DNA of 64,000 bases. Origin: Neckera pumila. Taxonomy: Eukaryota; Streptophyta; Bryopsida; Hypnales; Neckeraceae. Position 1 is the stretch's first letter, and every line of letters begins with the position of its first letter. The translations under genes were made by a program, and so were the position numbers. Of the stretch, positions 55,938 through 64,000 are shown in pieces. The stretch is from the NCBI GenBank assembly GCA_963969595.1, contig OZ018415.1, forward strand, positions 18,538,001-18,602,000, read 5' to 3'. Below the pieces are notes generated by a model. That model made no database searches and was not told where the DNA came from. It was given only the letters and a program-made list of their open reading frames with translations.

Positions 55938-56668
55938 GGAAAAATTTCAGCCCTCAACAAGGCCGCTAGTCTTGCACCCTCGTGATGCAATTATGGAAAA
56001 AAATAAAAAAATAATAAAAATTGAAAATTTGAAATGTGACGTGGTCGCATTGCTGCCACGTTAGCGTTGTTAGCCCCACATCAGATTGAAAATTTTTAAA
56101 TGTTTTTTTTCAAAATAAAAAAAAAATCAAATCAAATCAAATCAATTTTTTTTTCTTTGTAAGGTAAAAGACCCCGTTGCAGTCAAATGGCCCATGATGG
56201 ACACCTAATGACCCCATTGTGTTTTTTCAAACCACAATCAATGCCTTACATAGTAGTTATGGAGTAATTAGTGACCTTGATAGGTACTTCCAACTTTTTA
56301 GTGTAAAAAATCTTTATAAAAATTGATTTTTTAGGTCTTTCATGTTTGAAAATGTTGTGACTACATTAGATAGGAAGATGACCATATTGGATCCAGATTT
56401 TGTTGGTCATGTGGTGACCTATAGCCCCTTATGGGCTGATCACTTCAAAAATTCAGAACTAATTCATACTTGATCCAAAAAATATAATTTCAAATGTGCT
56501 CACTGTCTCTTACACTTATCTTCATGTAGGAAAAAAAATTGAAAAATTTCAGCAATGACATGAGGGTAGACTACAAAGTTTGACCACAATGGGCTATTTA
56601 CCTTAATTGCACCCCGCAGATGCTGAAAATCACGCATTGGCAGTCTTATTGAGGGCTGAAATTTTTTG
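55938..56668. mobile_element. MITE-like element M2, copy in duplication B
   Basis: Left end GGAAAAATTTCAGCCCTCAA; right end, read on the other strand, CAAAAAATTTCAGCCCTCAA. The interior contains an AAATCAAATCAAATCAAATC microsatellite near 56,126 and is split by the TA-flanked element at 56,162-56,603. Confidence 0.6.
56162..56603. mobile_element. 442-bp TA-flanked element nested in M2
   Basis: The ends are inverted: AGGTAAAAGACCCCGTTGCA on the left, and on the other strand of the right end AGGTAAATAGCCCATTGTGG. It is bordered by TA on each side (56,160-56,161 and 56,604-56,605). Copy A of the segmental duplication has the undisturbed site CTCTGTAATTGCACC at 13,702-13,716, so exactly one TA was duplicated. 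TA duplication is the hallmark of the Tc1/mariner superfamily; with no coding capacity this is a mariner-type MITE. Confidence 0.85.
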
Positions 56669-56907
56669 TAATGTGGCTTTCTAGGAGAGGGTTGGTGGCT
56701 TCTGGAATGAGAAGTAGAAAAGAAAAAAAGGAAATAGATGTGGCTTTTCCTGTGACTCAAATGGGGGCGTCACCACGTTATTGACAGAAATGGCAAGAAT
56801 CATCACTTTCACTAAGGTAGCATGTCAAATAGTTTGAATTAGGGTTTAAGCATACTTAGTTCCTGTAGTTGAACTCTATATCTTTTGCTGGGTCTTGTTG
56901 AGAGTCA

Positions 56908-57250
56908 AAAAGAGGATTAGACTAGGTTTTTTAGAATGGAATTTTTGGACGTATATGAATAAATTATGAGTGTTCAAAGTGTTGAAAACAAGTATTTCCA
57001 ATAATTATCAAACCTAGGCTCTCATAAGTAGAGATTGTACATTTTTTTGACAAGAATATGTAGAAGTCGATTTTTCTTTTCTTTTCTTGAAACACATGGA
57101 CAATTTCCATTGTAGAAGTCGATTTCAGAAAAAGGTCACAATAGTTGGAATTACTTGAAAACAACTCCAACCCATGCAACTTAGTCTGCAATATGAAGTG
57201 TGCAAGAGGTTGCAGGTGAGAGAGCACTTGTCCACTGGAAATGGAAGTCA
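56908..57250 (+). mobile_element. R4 insertion in duplication B
   Basis: This segment is absent from copy A, where GAGAGTCA joins GACTGCTGG directly (about 14,006-14,020). It is related to 49,966-50,220. AGTCA occurs at both edges (56,903-56,907 and 57,246-57,250), a possible 5-base target duplication, although four extra bases (GGTA) follow on the right. No terminal inverted repeat is obvious. Confidence 0.6.
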
Positions 57251-57303
57251 GGTAGACTGCTGGTAACGAACTGCCTTACAGTCGCAGAATGCGGCCAGTT
57301 ACT

Positions 57304-57576
57304 TCAGATTTTTTGCAATTGACAGAGAGCCGCAGACTCCAAATTGGTAGCTGCCTCAGAAAACAATCCGGTGCGCCGGTTTTCATTCAAGTCAGGTAAA
57401 CGAACATCTATCCAGACAGTAAACCATGATAATTTGAGAAGAACACTCGATTGAAGGTTCTTTTTATGGGGTTTTATTACATACCTACTGAAATGCACTG
57501 ATTCCACAGGCATGCAAGTGCATTCATAGTAGTGCTCGCCAGCAAGTTCCAACAATCGAAATGTGTCTGCAATCAT
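57304..57576 (-). pseudogene. Gene fragment of unknown family (duplication B)
   Basis: The minus-strand frame reads MIADTFRLLELAGEHYYEC, then VESVHFSRYVIKPHKKNLQ, and continues into what is probably intron text. It is the better-preserved copy of the fragment at 14,061-14,340. The adjoining exon-like text at about 58,045-58,140 (HEFVRA-stop-IKTLDYFLQVD, then ELKGQSWRLKCLRLF) lies further right on the same strand, so the order matches copy A. Confidence 0.3.
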
Positions 57577-58696
57577 ATCAGAGCAGAGGTGTCGAATACA
57601 CAGAAAGAATGCTAATATACCACTATTGGCGCGTCCTTAAGCAACTACTGAAGTTCATGATCAACTCCATTCTAATGAAATTCCTACAAACAGTAAATTC
57701 TAATTCCTGTTGCAGGGCAAAATCCTACGGAGGCAGGAACAACTTGAATTTCATGAACAGTTTAATTACAGAGACAATGTATAAGGAGAGTGGCATACGG
57801 AGGTACATTACTTCTGACCAAAAATGACAACTGTCCATTTCACAGAGGTTTAGTAGCCGGACTGCAAGGAATCAGTCTCCGAGTGAAATGATTCACTGCA
57901 TGTCAGCGGGCAACTGAACCGGGAACTGAACAATTAAAGAGTTTGAAGAGTAGCACACACCCAATGTGAGGCACGAAGATGTACAACATGAATCCACAAG
58001 CTCTTTAATACGCTACTGAACTTGTAAATAATCTCCACTCTGTCAGCATACTAAAATAAACGCAGGCACTTCAATCTCCAACTTTGGCCTTTAAGCTCAG
58101 CATCCACTTGGAGGAAGTAGTCGAGAGTCTTGATCTATGCTCTCACAAATTCGTGATTGAGCACTTGCTATTAAAGCCATCGATGGTCCAAAGTCAGGAA
58201 ATCTTTTGTTCCTAGAACGAGGTCATGTTTGGCAGAACGTACTAAAGTAATTTTTGCAGTTAAGAGACGAACAAAGAGCACATATGTAGTGATGATGAAT
58301 TATATTCTGGTTTAAATTTCAAGAAAAACAGAGGATTTTACAGAACGAAAGCTTCTTGAAGCAGTTGATGTGAGCATTAGAAAAGTTCTTGTTACCATCC
58401 TCAACTACAGAAAGTGCTGAAGTAAATTCAGCTCTCTCATATCTAATGGAAAGAATATGGCATTGCCTCTTATTCTCCTGTGCACATAAACGATCCAAAG
58501 TTCAAAGTTGGTGTTGAATTCTGGCACAACACCAAACAAAAATAGCCAGAGATCAATCTGGATGGTAAACAGGGATCAACTCTGCTCAAAAACTATCACA
58601 ACAGGTAGAAATCCAATATGGTAAGTACAGGGATATATTCGTTCCAAGATCCACGAAAAAAATTCATAGATCAACCGTCCAAGATCTACGCATTCA

Positions 58697-59640
58697 CCAT
58701 CTTCTTCTCTAGACCAAGCCAACCGCCGGTGCTTCACTTGCACGGTCACTTTCACTTTCAGTCTGCTTGTGCGAGGAACAATTTCGCTGTCTGTTTCCTA
58801 CCTTCATCAACCGCAACTACCATAACTCTGAATCCGTTTTTCCACTGAGCTACAAAATCTTGCATACGGAGATTTTGAGCCCGGATTTTGAGTTTCCGTA
58901 GGATTCTCAATTTAGGGAGCAATTCGATCTCAACGGCGAGCGCAATGGTGGTGAGTGGTGACAGTGAAGGCGTTGTACATTTACCCCGTAAAATCGTGCC
59001 GCGGAATTGCTGTTCCGCACGCTTCTATCGCTCCTACGGGTACTAATTTAGGGATTGCACTTGTTGTGGACTTGATTTAATTTGCGCATTTGAGTTGGAA
59101 TTGAACGCACTGTGTGTTTAAGGAGTTCGGAAAAGGTATCTGCATTCGACGAAGAAGTAGAATTGGAGTGCTTCGTTTGTGTTTGTGATGCTCTTGTGTT
59201 TTTTCACAGTCCGCAAAAATTGATTTAAAAGTAGAGGCTCCATTAACCGTACAGGTAAACTTTGATTTGTGGTAAGTGAAACACTTACTCTATTTTGGAG
59301 TCAGTTATGGAGGAATATTTTGAATTCTTGACTGGTTTTGTGTATATTTGTGCATTTTTGGTTCATTGTGACTTCTCTTTGTATTAAACTCTACAGTGGT
59401 GGCTAATTGTTCTTGGGAGCTTCTTTTGTGGAAATTGGGCAGAATTCCCTCTTCTATTCATCTGGCTAAAATTTGTGCACAACATTTTGTTGTTGATTTT
59501 TGGTATGGACCCTATTGGAGTACAAATGACAGTTTTCCATTGGATGAGGCAAGGCATATTGCTTTCCATAACGTAGAGTTGCTTTATCATTATGAAGCCT
59601 TAGAACTTTTTAGCCCCTTGATTGAACATGGTTGACCAAG
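58697..59640 (+). CDS. Possible gene start with short exons
   Basis: From the duplication border the DNA looks like a leader. ATGGTG|GTGAGT at 58,945 could be the first coding exon. A well-bounded exon (TTTTTCACAG before 59,210, CCGTACAG|GTAAAC after) encodes SAKIDLKVEAPLTVQ. A third open segment after CTCTACAG at 59,395 reads VANCSWELLLWKLGRIPSS, KICAQHFVVDFWYGPYWS and HNVELLYHYEALELF to a stop at 59,632-59,634. Phase-true joining of exons 2 and 3 would instead give the frame WWLIVLGSFFCGNW with an early stop, so the model is unresolved. The family is not recognised. Confidence 0.35.
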
Positions 59641-59959
59641 ATCCAACCATTCAACCATTGAGGTTATGTTCGGTAAGGTGAAAGTAGAATCTCCTTATGA
59701 GAAATCTCATCCTTTGCCAATCCTAAATCCCGGCATATTATTTCTTATATTGAGATTCTACTTTTACATTGCCTAGTTTGTTGGGTCTTCTACAATATTA
59801 CAAGGCTCACCAAAGTAGGAGATCCATAAAGTGAACACTTATCAATTGATTCACAATTTTGGAAGGTTTGATGTTTTCAAATATTTTTAATAAACTTTTC
59901 TTCAACAATAAATAAAATTGATATCTAACTCAAGAAGTTTCTTATTTTTTGGACCTTTG
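59641..59959. other. No gene recognised
   Basis: AT-rich spacer between the weak gene candidate and the next R3-type repeats; nothing to report. Confidence 0.4.
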
Positions 59960-61860
59960 AAGAATTAGTTATGATTTTTAAAGTTGAGTCATATAAGACT
60001 TTAATATTGGCCAATCGGATTTGTTCAGGGAACAAATCGGATTTTGGGCAGGCTACTACGGCTTTAACCCCTAAAGGACTGGTTGTCTCCTTGGGGGACA
60101 ATTTGGGTCCAAGCAAGTTTCTACTCTCTCAATTTTTCGTGATATTTTTTGGGATTTTTTGAGGTTGTATATTTTTGCAAGAGCTTTATGAATATATAAT
60201 TTTTATTTTCATTGATGCTCGGGAGCAAAATTTATGGCACAATAAGCAAAAATGGAGTTTGGTGGACAACACAAAAAAAATCACAAAAAGTCAAAATATT
60301 TTTTTTCAATTTTATAACTCAAAGATTATATTTTTTTCTACATGTGAAGCTTTGTTTCATTCAATTTGGACTGATAATGAGAAAGTTATGGACAATCTTA
60401 GTTTTGCGGGCAATCTAAGCATCTTCTTGAAAAAATAACTTATAGAACTCATTTTTGAATGCAATTTTTAGACTTTTTCAAAGTAAATTGTTAGATAGGG
60501 TTAGAATTTCTTGCTAGAACAATCTCACCTTTGGAATTATTGTGATTCAATTCCATCTAAAAGCTATTAACAATTTAGTTTTTTCTTCAATCTTGAACCC
60601 ACCTCTATTTAACAAATTTTTAATGAGTGAAAATCAAGTGATTTTTTTCCTAAATTTTTCGGGTAGACTCTCAAATCAACTACTTAACATAAATAAGTAG
60701 AAAATCAAAATCATTAGTGCAAAAAAATTTAACTAAAAAGATTCAAAGCCAAAAAATCTAGTCAAGCAAGGTGGAAAAAAACTTGTTTTCTTTACTTTAA
60801 ATGTATATATCTTGCAATCTACGAGGTTAAAGTTTTTGAAATTTCTTCCACATATTCATATACTAGTTAAGTATAAGATCTTACGGCGGATATGCAAAAA
60901 AAAAAAATTTTAAACTCTTTTCTCTTTGCAATAGAAATGACAGTTTTGAATGGTTTTTGGTAGGAAAATCACCTTGGTCCTTTAGGGGTTAATATTCATC
61001 ATTATTTTTTGAAACTTTTTGTGAAGATATAAAAATACATTAGCTTTATGAGAATATAAATTTTACTTCAATCAGTGCCCAGGAGCAAAAGTTATGGTAC
61101 AAAAAGTCATTTTTTTTGGTATGGTGAGCAGAAATCTTCTCACACAAAAAAAATTTAAAAAAATTTAAAAACCTATTTTCTCATAGATTGTATTTTTTTC
61201 TGTATGGGAAGCTTTGATTCATTCCATTTGGATTTGTTATGTGAAAGTTATGGACAATCTTAATTTTTGGACAATTAAAGCATCTTTTTGAAAAATTAAC
61301 ATGCAGGGCTCATTTTTTAATGCAATTTTTATAATTTTTCAAAAAAAATTGGTTGACAAGGCTAATTTTTCTTGCTAAAACAATGTCACCATTGGGATTA
61401 TAGTGTTTTAATCCCATCATAGAGCTATTGACGATTTTTTTTTTTTTCAATCTTGGACCTACTTCTACTTAACAATTTTTTAAAGAATGAAAATCAAGTG
61501 TGTTTTTTTGGAATTTCTTTTTCTAGATTCTCAACTCAATTCTTCAACATAAAAAAAATTAAATTCAAAGTTTGTAGTGCAAATTTTTTTTACAAATGGC
61601 GGTCAAAATCATCTGAAATTGCAAGTCACTGTTCAAAAAATCAAAATTTTCCAACTCTGAATGCTAATATCTTCTAATCTATATGGTCAAACTTTATGAA
61701 ATTTTTACCACATGATCTGAGAGAAGTTAAGTACATGATCCTAAGGTTAGATCCTTAAAAAATTATTTTTTCTCTTTTCTTATATGAATGCAGCAGAACT
61801 TGCAGTTTTGAGTTGTTTTTGAAAGAAAAGTGTCTTGGGACTAAAGGTAATTAAATTAAC
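59960..61860 (-). repeat. R3-type repeats, two inverted copies in tandem
   Basis: Two successive copies in reverse orientation. The first has TTTAACCCCTAAAGGACTGG (60,062) and TGATGCTCGGGAGCAAAATTTATGG (quoted in part, 60,214). The second has CTTGGTCCTTTAGGGGTTAA (60,972), AGTGCCCAGGAGCAAAAGTTATGG (in part, 61,075) and CTATATGGTCAAACTTTATG (61,678). The corresponding forward phrases lie at 45.9-46.4 and 52.2-52.5 kb. Short frames are incidental. Confidence 0.65.
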
Positions 61861-62062
61861 GTATCTTTATAAAGACAATGAGGCCAAAAAAAAATGTTCA
61901 ATGACTTTCTAGAGCACTATAGAAATGAAGAATACACATACTGATCTATAAATTGGATCATTTTAGGTTAATTTTGTATTGATGTGGCAGCTTGAAAGTG
62001 TCCAATAGATGACATTCTAGGTGACTTTTTAATGTAGATCAATGTAGAAGTGAAGAATGCAC
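61861..62062. other. Spacer, nothing recognised
   Basis: Short intergenic sequence between R3 repeats and the minus-strand gene candidate. Confidence 0.4.
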
Positions 62063-62348
62063 CTATTGGTGACTACATTGGTCATAGGCCGGCATCCTTC
62101 CATGGACCCACTGGATTGGATCAAAAGCACCTTGCCACTCAGCTACACCTCTGCGAAACCTCAGCAATGACACCTCCGATCCGTCATTTTCCCAGGAGCT
62201 ACTTCCAATGCAGCTAGCCAACGGTTCACCGAAGTTTAAATTTCTTTGTCCAGCAACCACGACGACCGGCTGTCCATAACCTAGTACTGTACTCAACACC
62301 CCATTGATGGCCACCAACCTCCGGCCAGGCGTCATGTCACAGCTCTCT
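62063..62348 (-). CDS. Last exon of an unrecognised minus-strand gene
   Basis: After acceptor ATGCAGTGCAG (minus strand) the frame reads SCDMTPGRRLVAINGVLST, VLGYGQPVVVVAGQRNLNF, CIGSSSWENDGSEVSLLRF and AEWQGAFDPIQWVHGRM, and stops at 62,063. Amino-acid composition and GC level are those of real coding DNA. Two upstream exons with consensus donors fit it in phase: about 62,425-62,445 (encodes DFDLVM, donor GTAAGT) and about 62,562-62,636 (encodes SLHCGNRTATRFYTNRSNIQ, donor GTAAGT). No family is recognised, but the spliced model is consistent. Confidence 0.5.
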
Positions 62349-62424
62349 GCACTGCATTTCCTCAACAACAAATTCATAGAAATTTTGCTCATTAACTTTA
62401 TAAGTTAATTAATATATAACTTAC

Positions 62425-62636
62425 TCATCACCAGATCGAAATCCCTGCATTGCACACCCAAATTGATCAATGCAAAGTAATACGGAGTACAAAGTAAGCT
62501 TAATTAATCAATAAACCAAAATAATCAATCTCCCAGCTGATCAACAATCATATAACTTACCTCGACGCCCTGCATTGAATGTTGGAGCGGTTGGTGTAGA
62601 AACGCGTTGCTGTTCGGTTGCCGCAGTGCAGACTCT
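62425..62636 (-). CDS. Upstream exons of the same minus-strand gene
   Basis: Two small exons, each with a clear donor. The first (about 62,562-62,636, reading leftward) lies between CTGCAG and GTCGAG|GTAAGT and encodes SLHCGNRTATRFYTNRSNIQ. The second (about 62,425-62,445) lies between AATGCAG and GATGA|GTAAGT and encodes DFDLVM. The first overlaps the end of the tandem repeat at 62.63-63.14 kb, whose other units carry similar CTGCAGAGTCTG words, so alternative first exons may exist in each unit. Confidence 0.4.
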
Positions 62637-63140
62637 GCAGGTTAGCGATGTCAGTAATTGTCTAATTTGAGGACTTGAAGCTGTTTCGGGTTGGTAATAT
62701 AATTAATTGGACGCTGCATTTGGCGAAGGAATTGAATGTGTTGCTGTAGTACAGACTCTACAGCTTTGGAAGTAATTTGCAATCGCGGTGGCAAATTGTA
62801 GATCGAGGACTTGCAGCTGTTTTGAGATTTGGGTTCTGGGTTTTGGGTTGGGGATTGTATGCCACATTTGGCGTAGTAATGTGCTCCTGCAGTACAGACT
62901 CTGCAGCTTTGAAAGTAATTTGCACTCGCGGTGACATATTTTACAGGACTTGAAGCTGTTTTGGGTTTTAGGTTGGTGTTTGTACGCCTCATTTGGCGTA
63001 GGAAAGTGTGTTGTTGTGGTACAGAATCTGCAGCTTTGAAAGTAATTTGCATCTGAGGTCACAAGTTTGCGCTGGGGTTCGCGAATTGTAGAGGACTTCA
63101 AGCTGTTCCGTGTATTGGGGTTGGTGAGTGTACGGAGTGA
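62626..63140. repeat. Four tandem units of about 125-140 bp
   Basis: Units begin CAGTGCAGACTCTGCAGG (62,626), TAGTACAGACTCTACAGC (62,749), CAGTACAGACTCTGCAGC (62,890) and TGGTACAGAATCTGCAGC (63,018). Each then has AAAGTAATTTGCA, GGACTT(G/C)(A/C)AGCTGTT, GGGTTGGTG-like and CATTTGGCGTAG words. They lie between the minus-strand gene and the LEA_2 gene, so they form the shared upstream region of two divergent genes. The last unit runs into the leader of the LEA_2 gene. Confidence 0.8.
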
Positions 63141-63176
63141 GGATAATTTGTGAAGGAGTTAGGGTTATTTGTGGAC

Positions 63177-63508
63177 ATGGGGGAGAAGCAAGAATTTGAG
63201 AAGATGACGATGAGTCCCGCGGCAACGGAGGCGCAAGGGTTGAAGCCCCAGAAACCGATGCCCTTGTACAAGCGCCGCAAGTGCCAAGTCTGCTGCGGCG
63301 TTTGTTTAGTAATCCTAATCTCTCTCGCAGTCGTGGCGATTGCATTGAGTCAGACGGTTTTCAAGTTTCGTGATCCCAAGATCACCGTGGAGGATATGAG
63401 GCTGCAGAGCATCTCCCTCAACTTCGACTTGGCGTCCATCTCGACCGTATTGAACGTCTCCGTGTCGGCGGACGTGAGGGTGCAGAATCCCAACTATTAC
63501 GAGTTCAG
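63177..63508 (+). CDS. LEA_2 / NDR1-HIN1-like protein, first exon
   Basis: ATG at 63,177 starts MGEKQEFEKMTMSP. A short cytosolic region with a basic stretch (LYKRRKCQVCC) is followed by one membrane helix at about residues 41-61 (GVCLVILISLAVVAIALSQ) and then by the start of the LEA_2 domain: DPKITVEDMRLQSISLNFDL, LNVSVSADVRVQNPNYYEF. The NPNYY motif after VSVSADVRVQ is typical of LEA_2 proteins. The exon ends at donor TTCAG|GTACAT (63,509) in phase 2; the remaining exons are outside the window. Such proteins are single-pass, membrane-anchored and linked to stress or pathogen response. An earlier in-frame GTG at 63,150 is not needed as start. Confidence 0.85.
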
Positions 63509-64000
63509 GTACATTTTTTCCATACCTGTTTATAAAATGGATTAATATAGACCTATCTATTAATTTTTTCACGTTTTGGGAGTGAGCATTTTCAAAGGGG
63601 TTCTATGTCGGTACAAGAACTCGTAACTGCAGTTCGCAAGCCACTGGAATTAGAATGTTTTTGTTCCAGAAATCTATCCAGCAGTTTCTGAAGTTTCGAT
63701 TCCAGAAGCTTTTGAAAACAAGATGAATCACCAGTGAGAAATTGATATTGGTACACCCCTTTGAGGATATTATATCCATACCTATTTAGATAATGGACTT
63801 TTATACTCTCTATCTATTAATTTTTTCACGTTTTGGATGTATAAGAGTGAGCATTCGATCTCACAGGTGTTCTATGTCTGTTCAACAACTTGGAACTGCA
63901 GTTCACAAGTTGATCACTGGAATTTGAATGTTTTTGTTCCAGGAATCAATGAGGTTTCTGAAAACAAGTTGAACCACTAAAGAGAAATTGATAATTCGTA
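63509..64000 (+). repeat. Intron with tandem duplication of about 240 bp
   Basis: The first intron of the LEA_2 gene contains the same text twice: CTATCTATTAATTTTTTCAC at 63,553 and 63,811, followed by GTTTTGG, GAGTGAGCATT, GTTCTATGTC, AACTGCAGTTC and GAATGTTTTTGTTCCAG in both. The repeat unit is about 240-260 bases and the second copy runs to the window edge. No exon of the LEA_2 domain is recognised inside. Confidence 0.7.

Larger units (their letters stand above)
55901..58696. repeat. Segmental duplication, copy B
   Basis: Same-orientation copy of 13,445-16,017. It carries two insertions absent from copy A (56,162-56,603; about 56,908-57,250) and lacks the 465-base segment found at about 14,951-15,420 in copy A. 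The right junction at CTACGCATTCA is followed by CCATCTTCTTCTCT, the possible 5' UTR of the next gene, so the duplicate ends where host-like sequence begins. Confidence 0.85.

Noticed and set aside
1..64000. tRNA, rRNA, CRISPR arrays, bacterial-type operons
   Set aside because: I saw no cloverleaf-like tRNA, rRNA core words or regularly spaced identical repeats with unique spacers; all tandem repeats here are adjacent units without spacers.

Overview
The window looks like nuclear DNA of a large-genome land plant or close streptophyte relative. It is AT-rich. Exons are interrupted, with GT...AG borders. Plant-type telomere words (CCCTAAA) occur internally, there is a plant-type leucine-rich-repeat (LRR) array, and one clean LEA_2-type gene start sits at the right edge. 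The mix of DUF7869-like and large BED-finger-like transposase relics suggests a seed-free plant or a charophyte, but I cannot name the species. Most of the window is layered, decaying mobile DNA. Only the LEA_2 exon is a confident intact host gene. All family assignments come from reading the sequence; no search was run.

Layout. 1-3.4 kb: no firm gene. 3.4-11.1 kb: relic of a DNA transposon with a DUF7869-like protein, interrupted by a CCGG-rich block (6.6-9.9 kb) that has its own minus-strand frames; its non-coding parts carry a recurring CGGGAGAT/ATCTCCCG palindrome. 11.4-11.9 kb: a 158-bp tandem repeat. 12.3-13.3 kb: inverted copy of a dispersed repeat family (R3). 13.4-16.0 kb: first copy of a segmental duplication whose second copy lies at 55.9-58.7 kb. 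16-23 kb: sparse DNA with a possible first coding exon at 18.26 kb and weak exon-like frames at 22.4-23.0 kb. 24.3-25.6 kb: a MITE and a 135-141 bp tandem array. 26.1-32.4 kb: a multi-exon gene relic in DNA dense in GACATC/GACGTC words, ending in a CACTA-type terminus at 32,443.

Centre. An LRR array (24-residue, 72-bp units) starts directly after the CACTA terminus. It is split by a 10.08-kb transposon at 32,693-42,776. That transposon has 15-bp inverted termini (CACGGGGGGGTCACT) and an 8-bp target duplication; removing it rejoins the LRR array in phase. Inside it lies a minus-strand transposase-like gene with a BED-like finger and a late motif resembling the GSDxxE type. The gene is damaged mainly by changes that C:G-to-T:A transitions explain. 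This nested locus is the best-defined and most interesting item in the window.

Right part. 44.0-45.8 kb is a second copy of a repeat (R2) also found inside the 10-kb element. 45.9-62 kb is mostly dispersed repeats. It holds three more MITE copies, a ~600-bp foldback at 54.95-55.56 kb, and the second segmental-duplication copy, which contains a clean TA-flanked insertion whose empty site survives at 13.7 kb. From 58.7 kb host-like sequence returns: a possible gene start at 58.9-59.6 kb, a minus-strand multi-exon candidate at 62.07-62.64 kb, a four-unit tandem repeat between divergent genes, and the LEA_2-type exon at 63,177-63,508.
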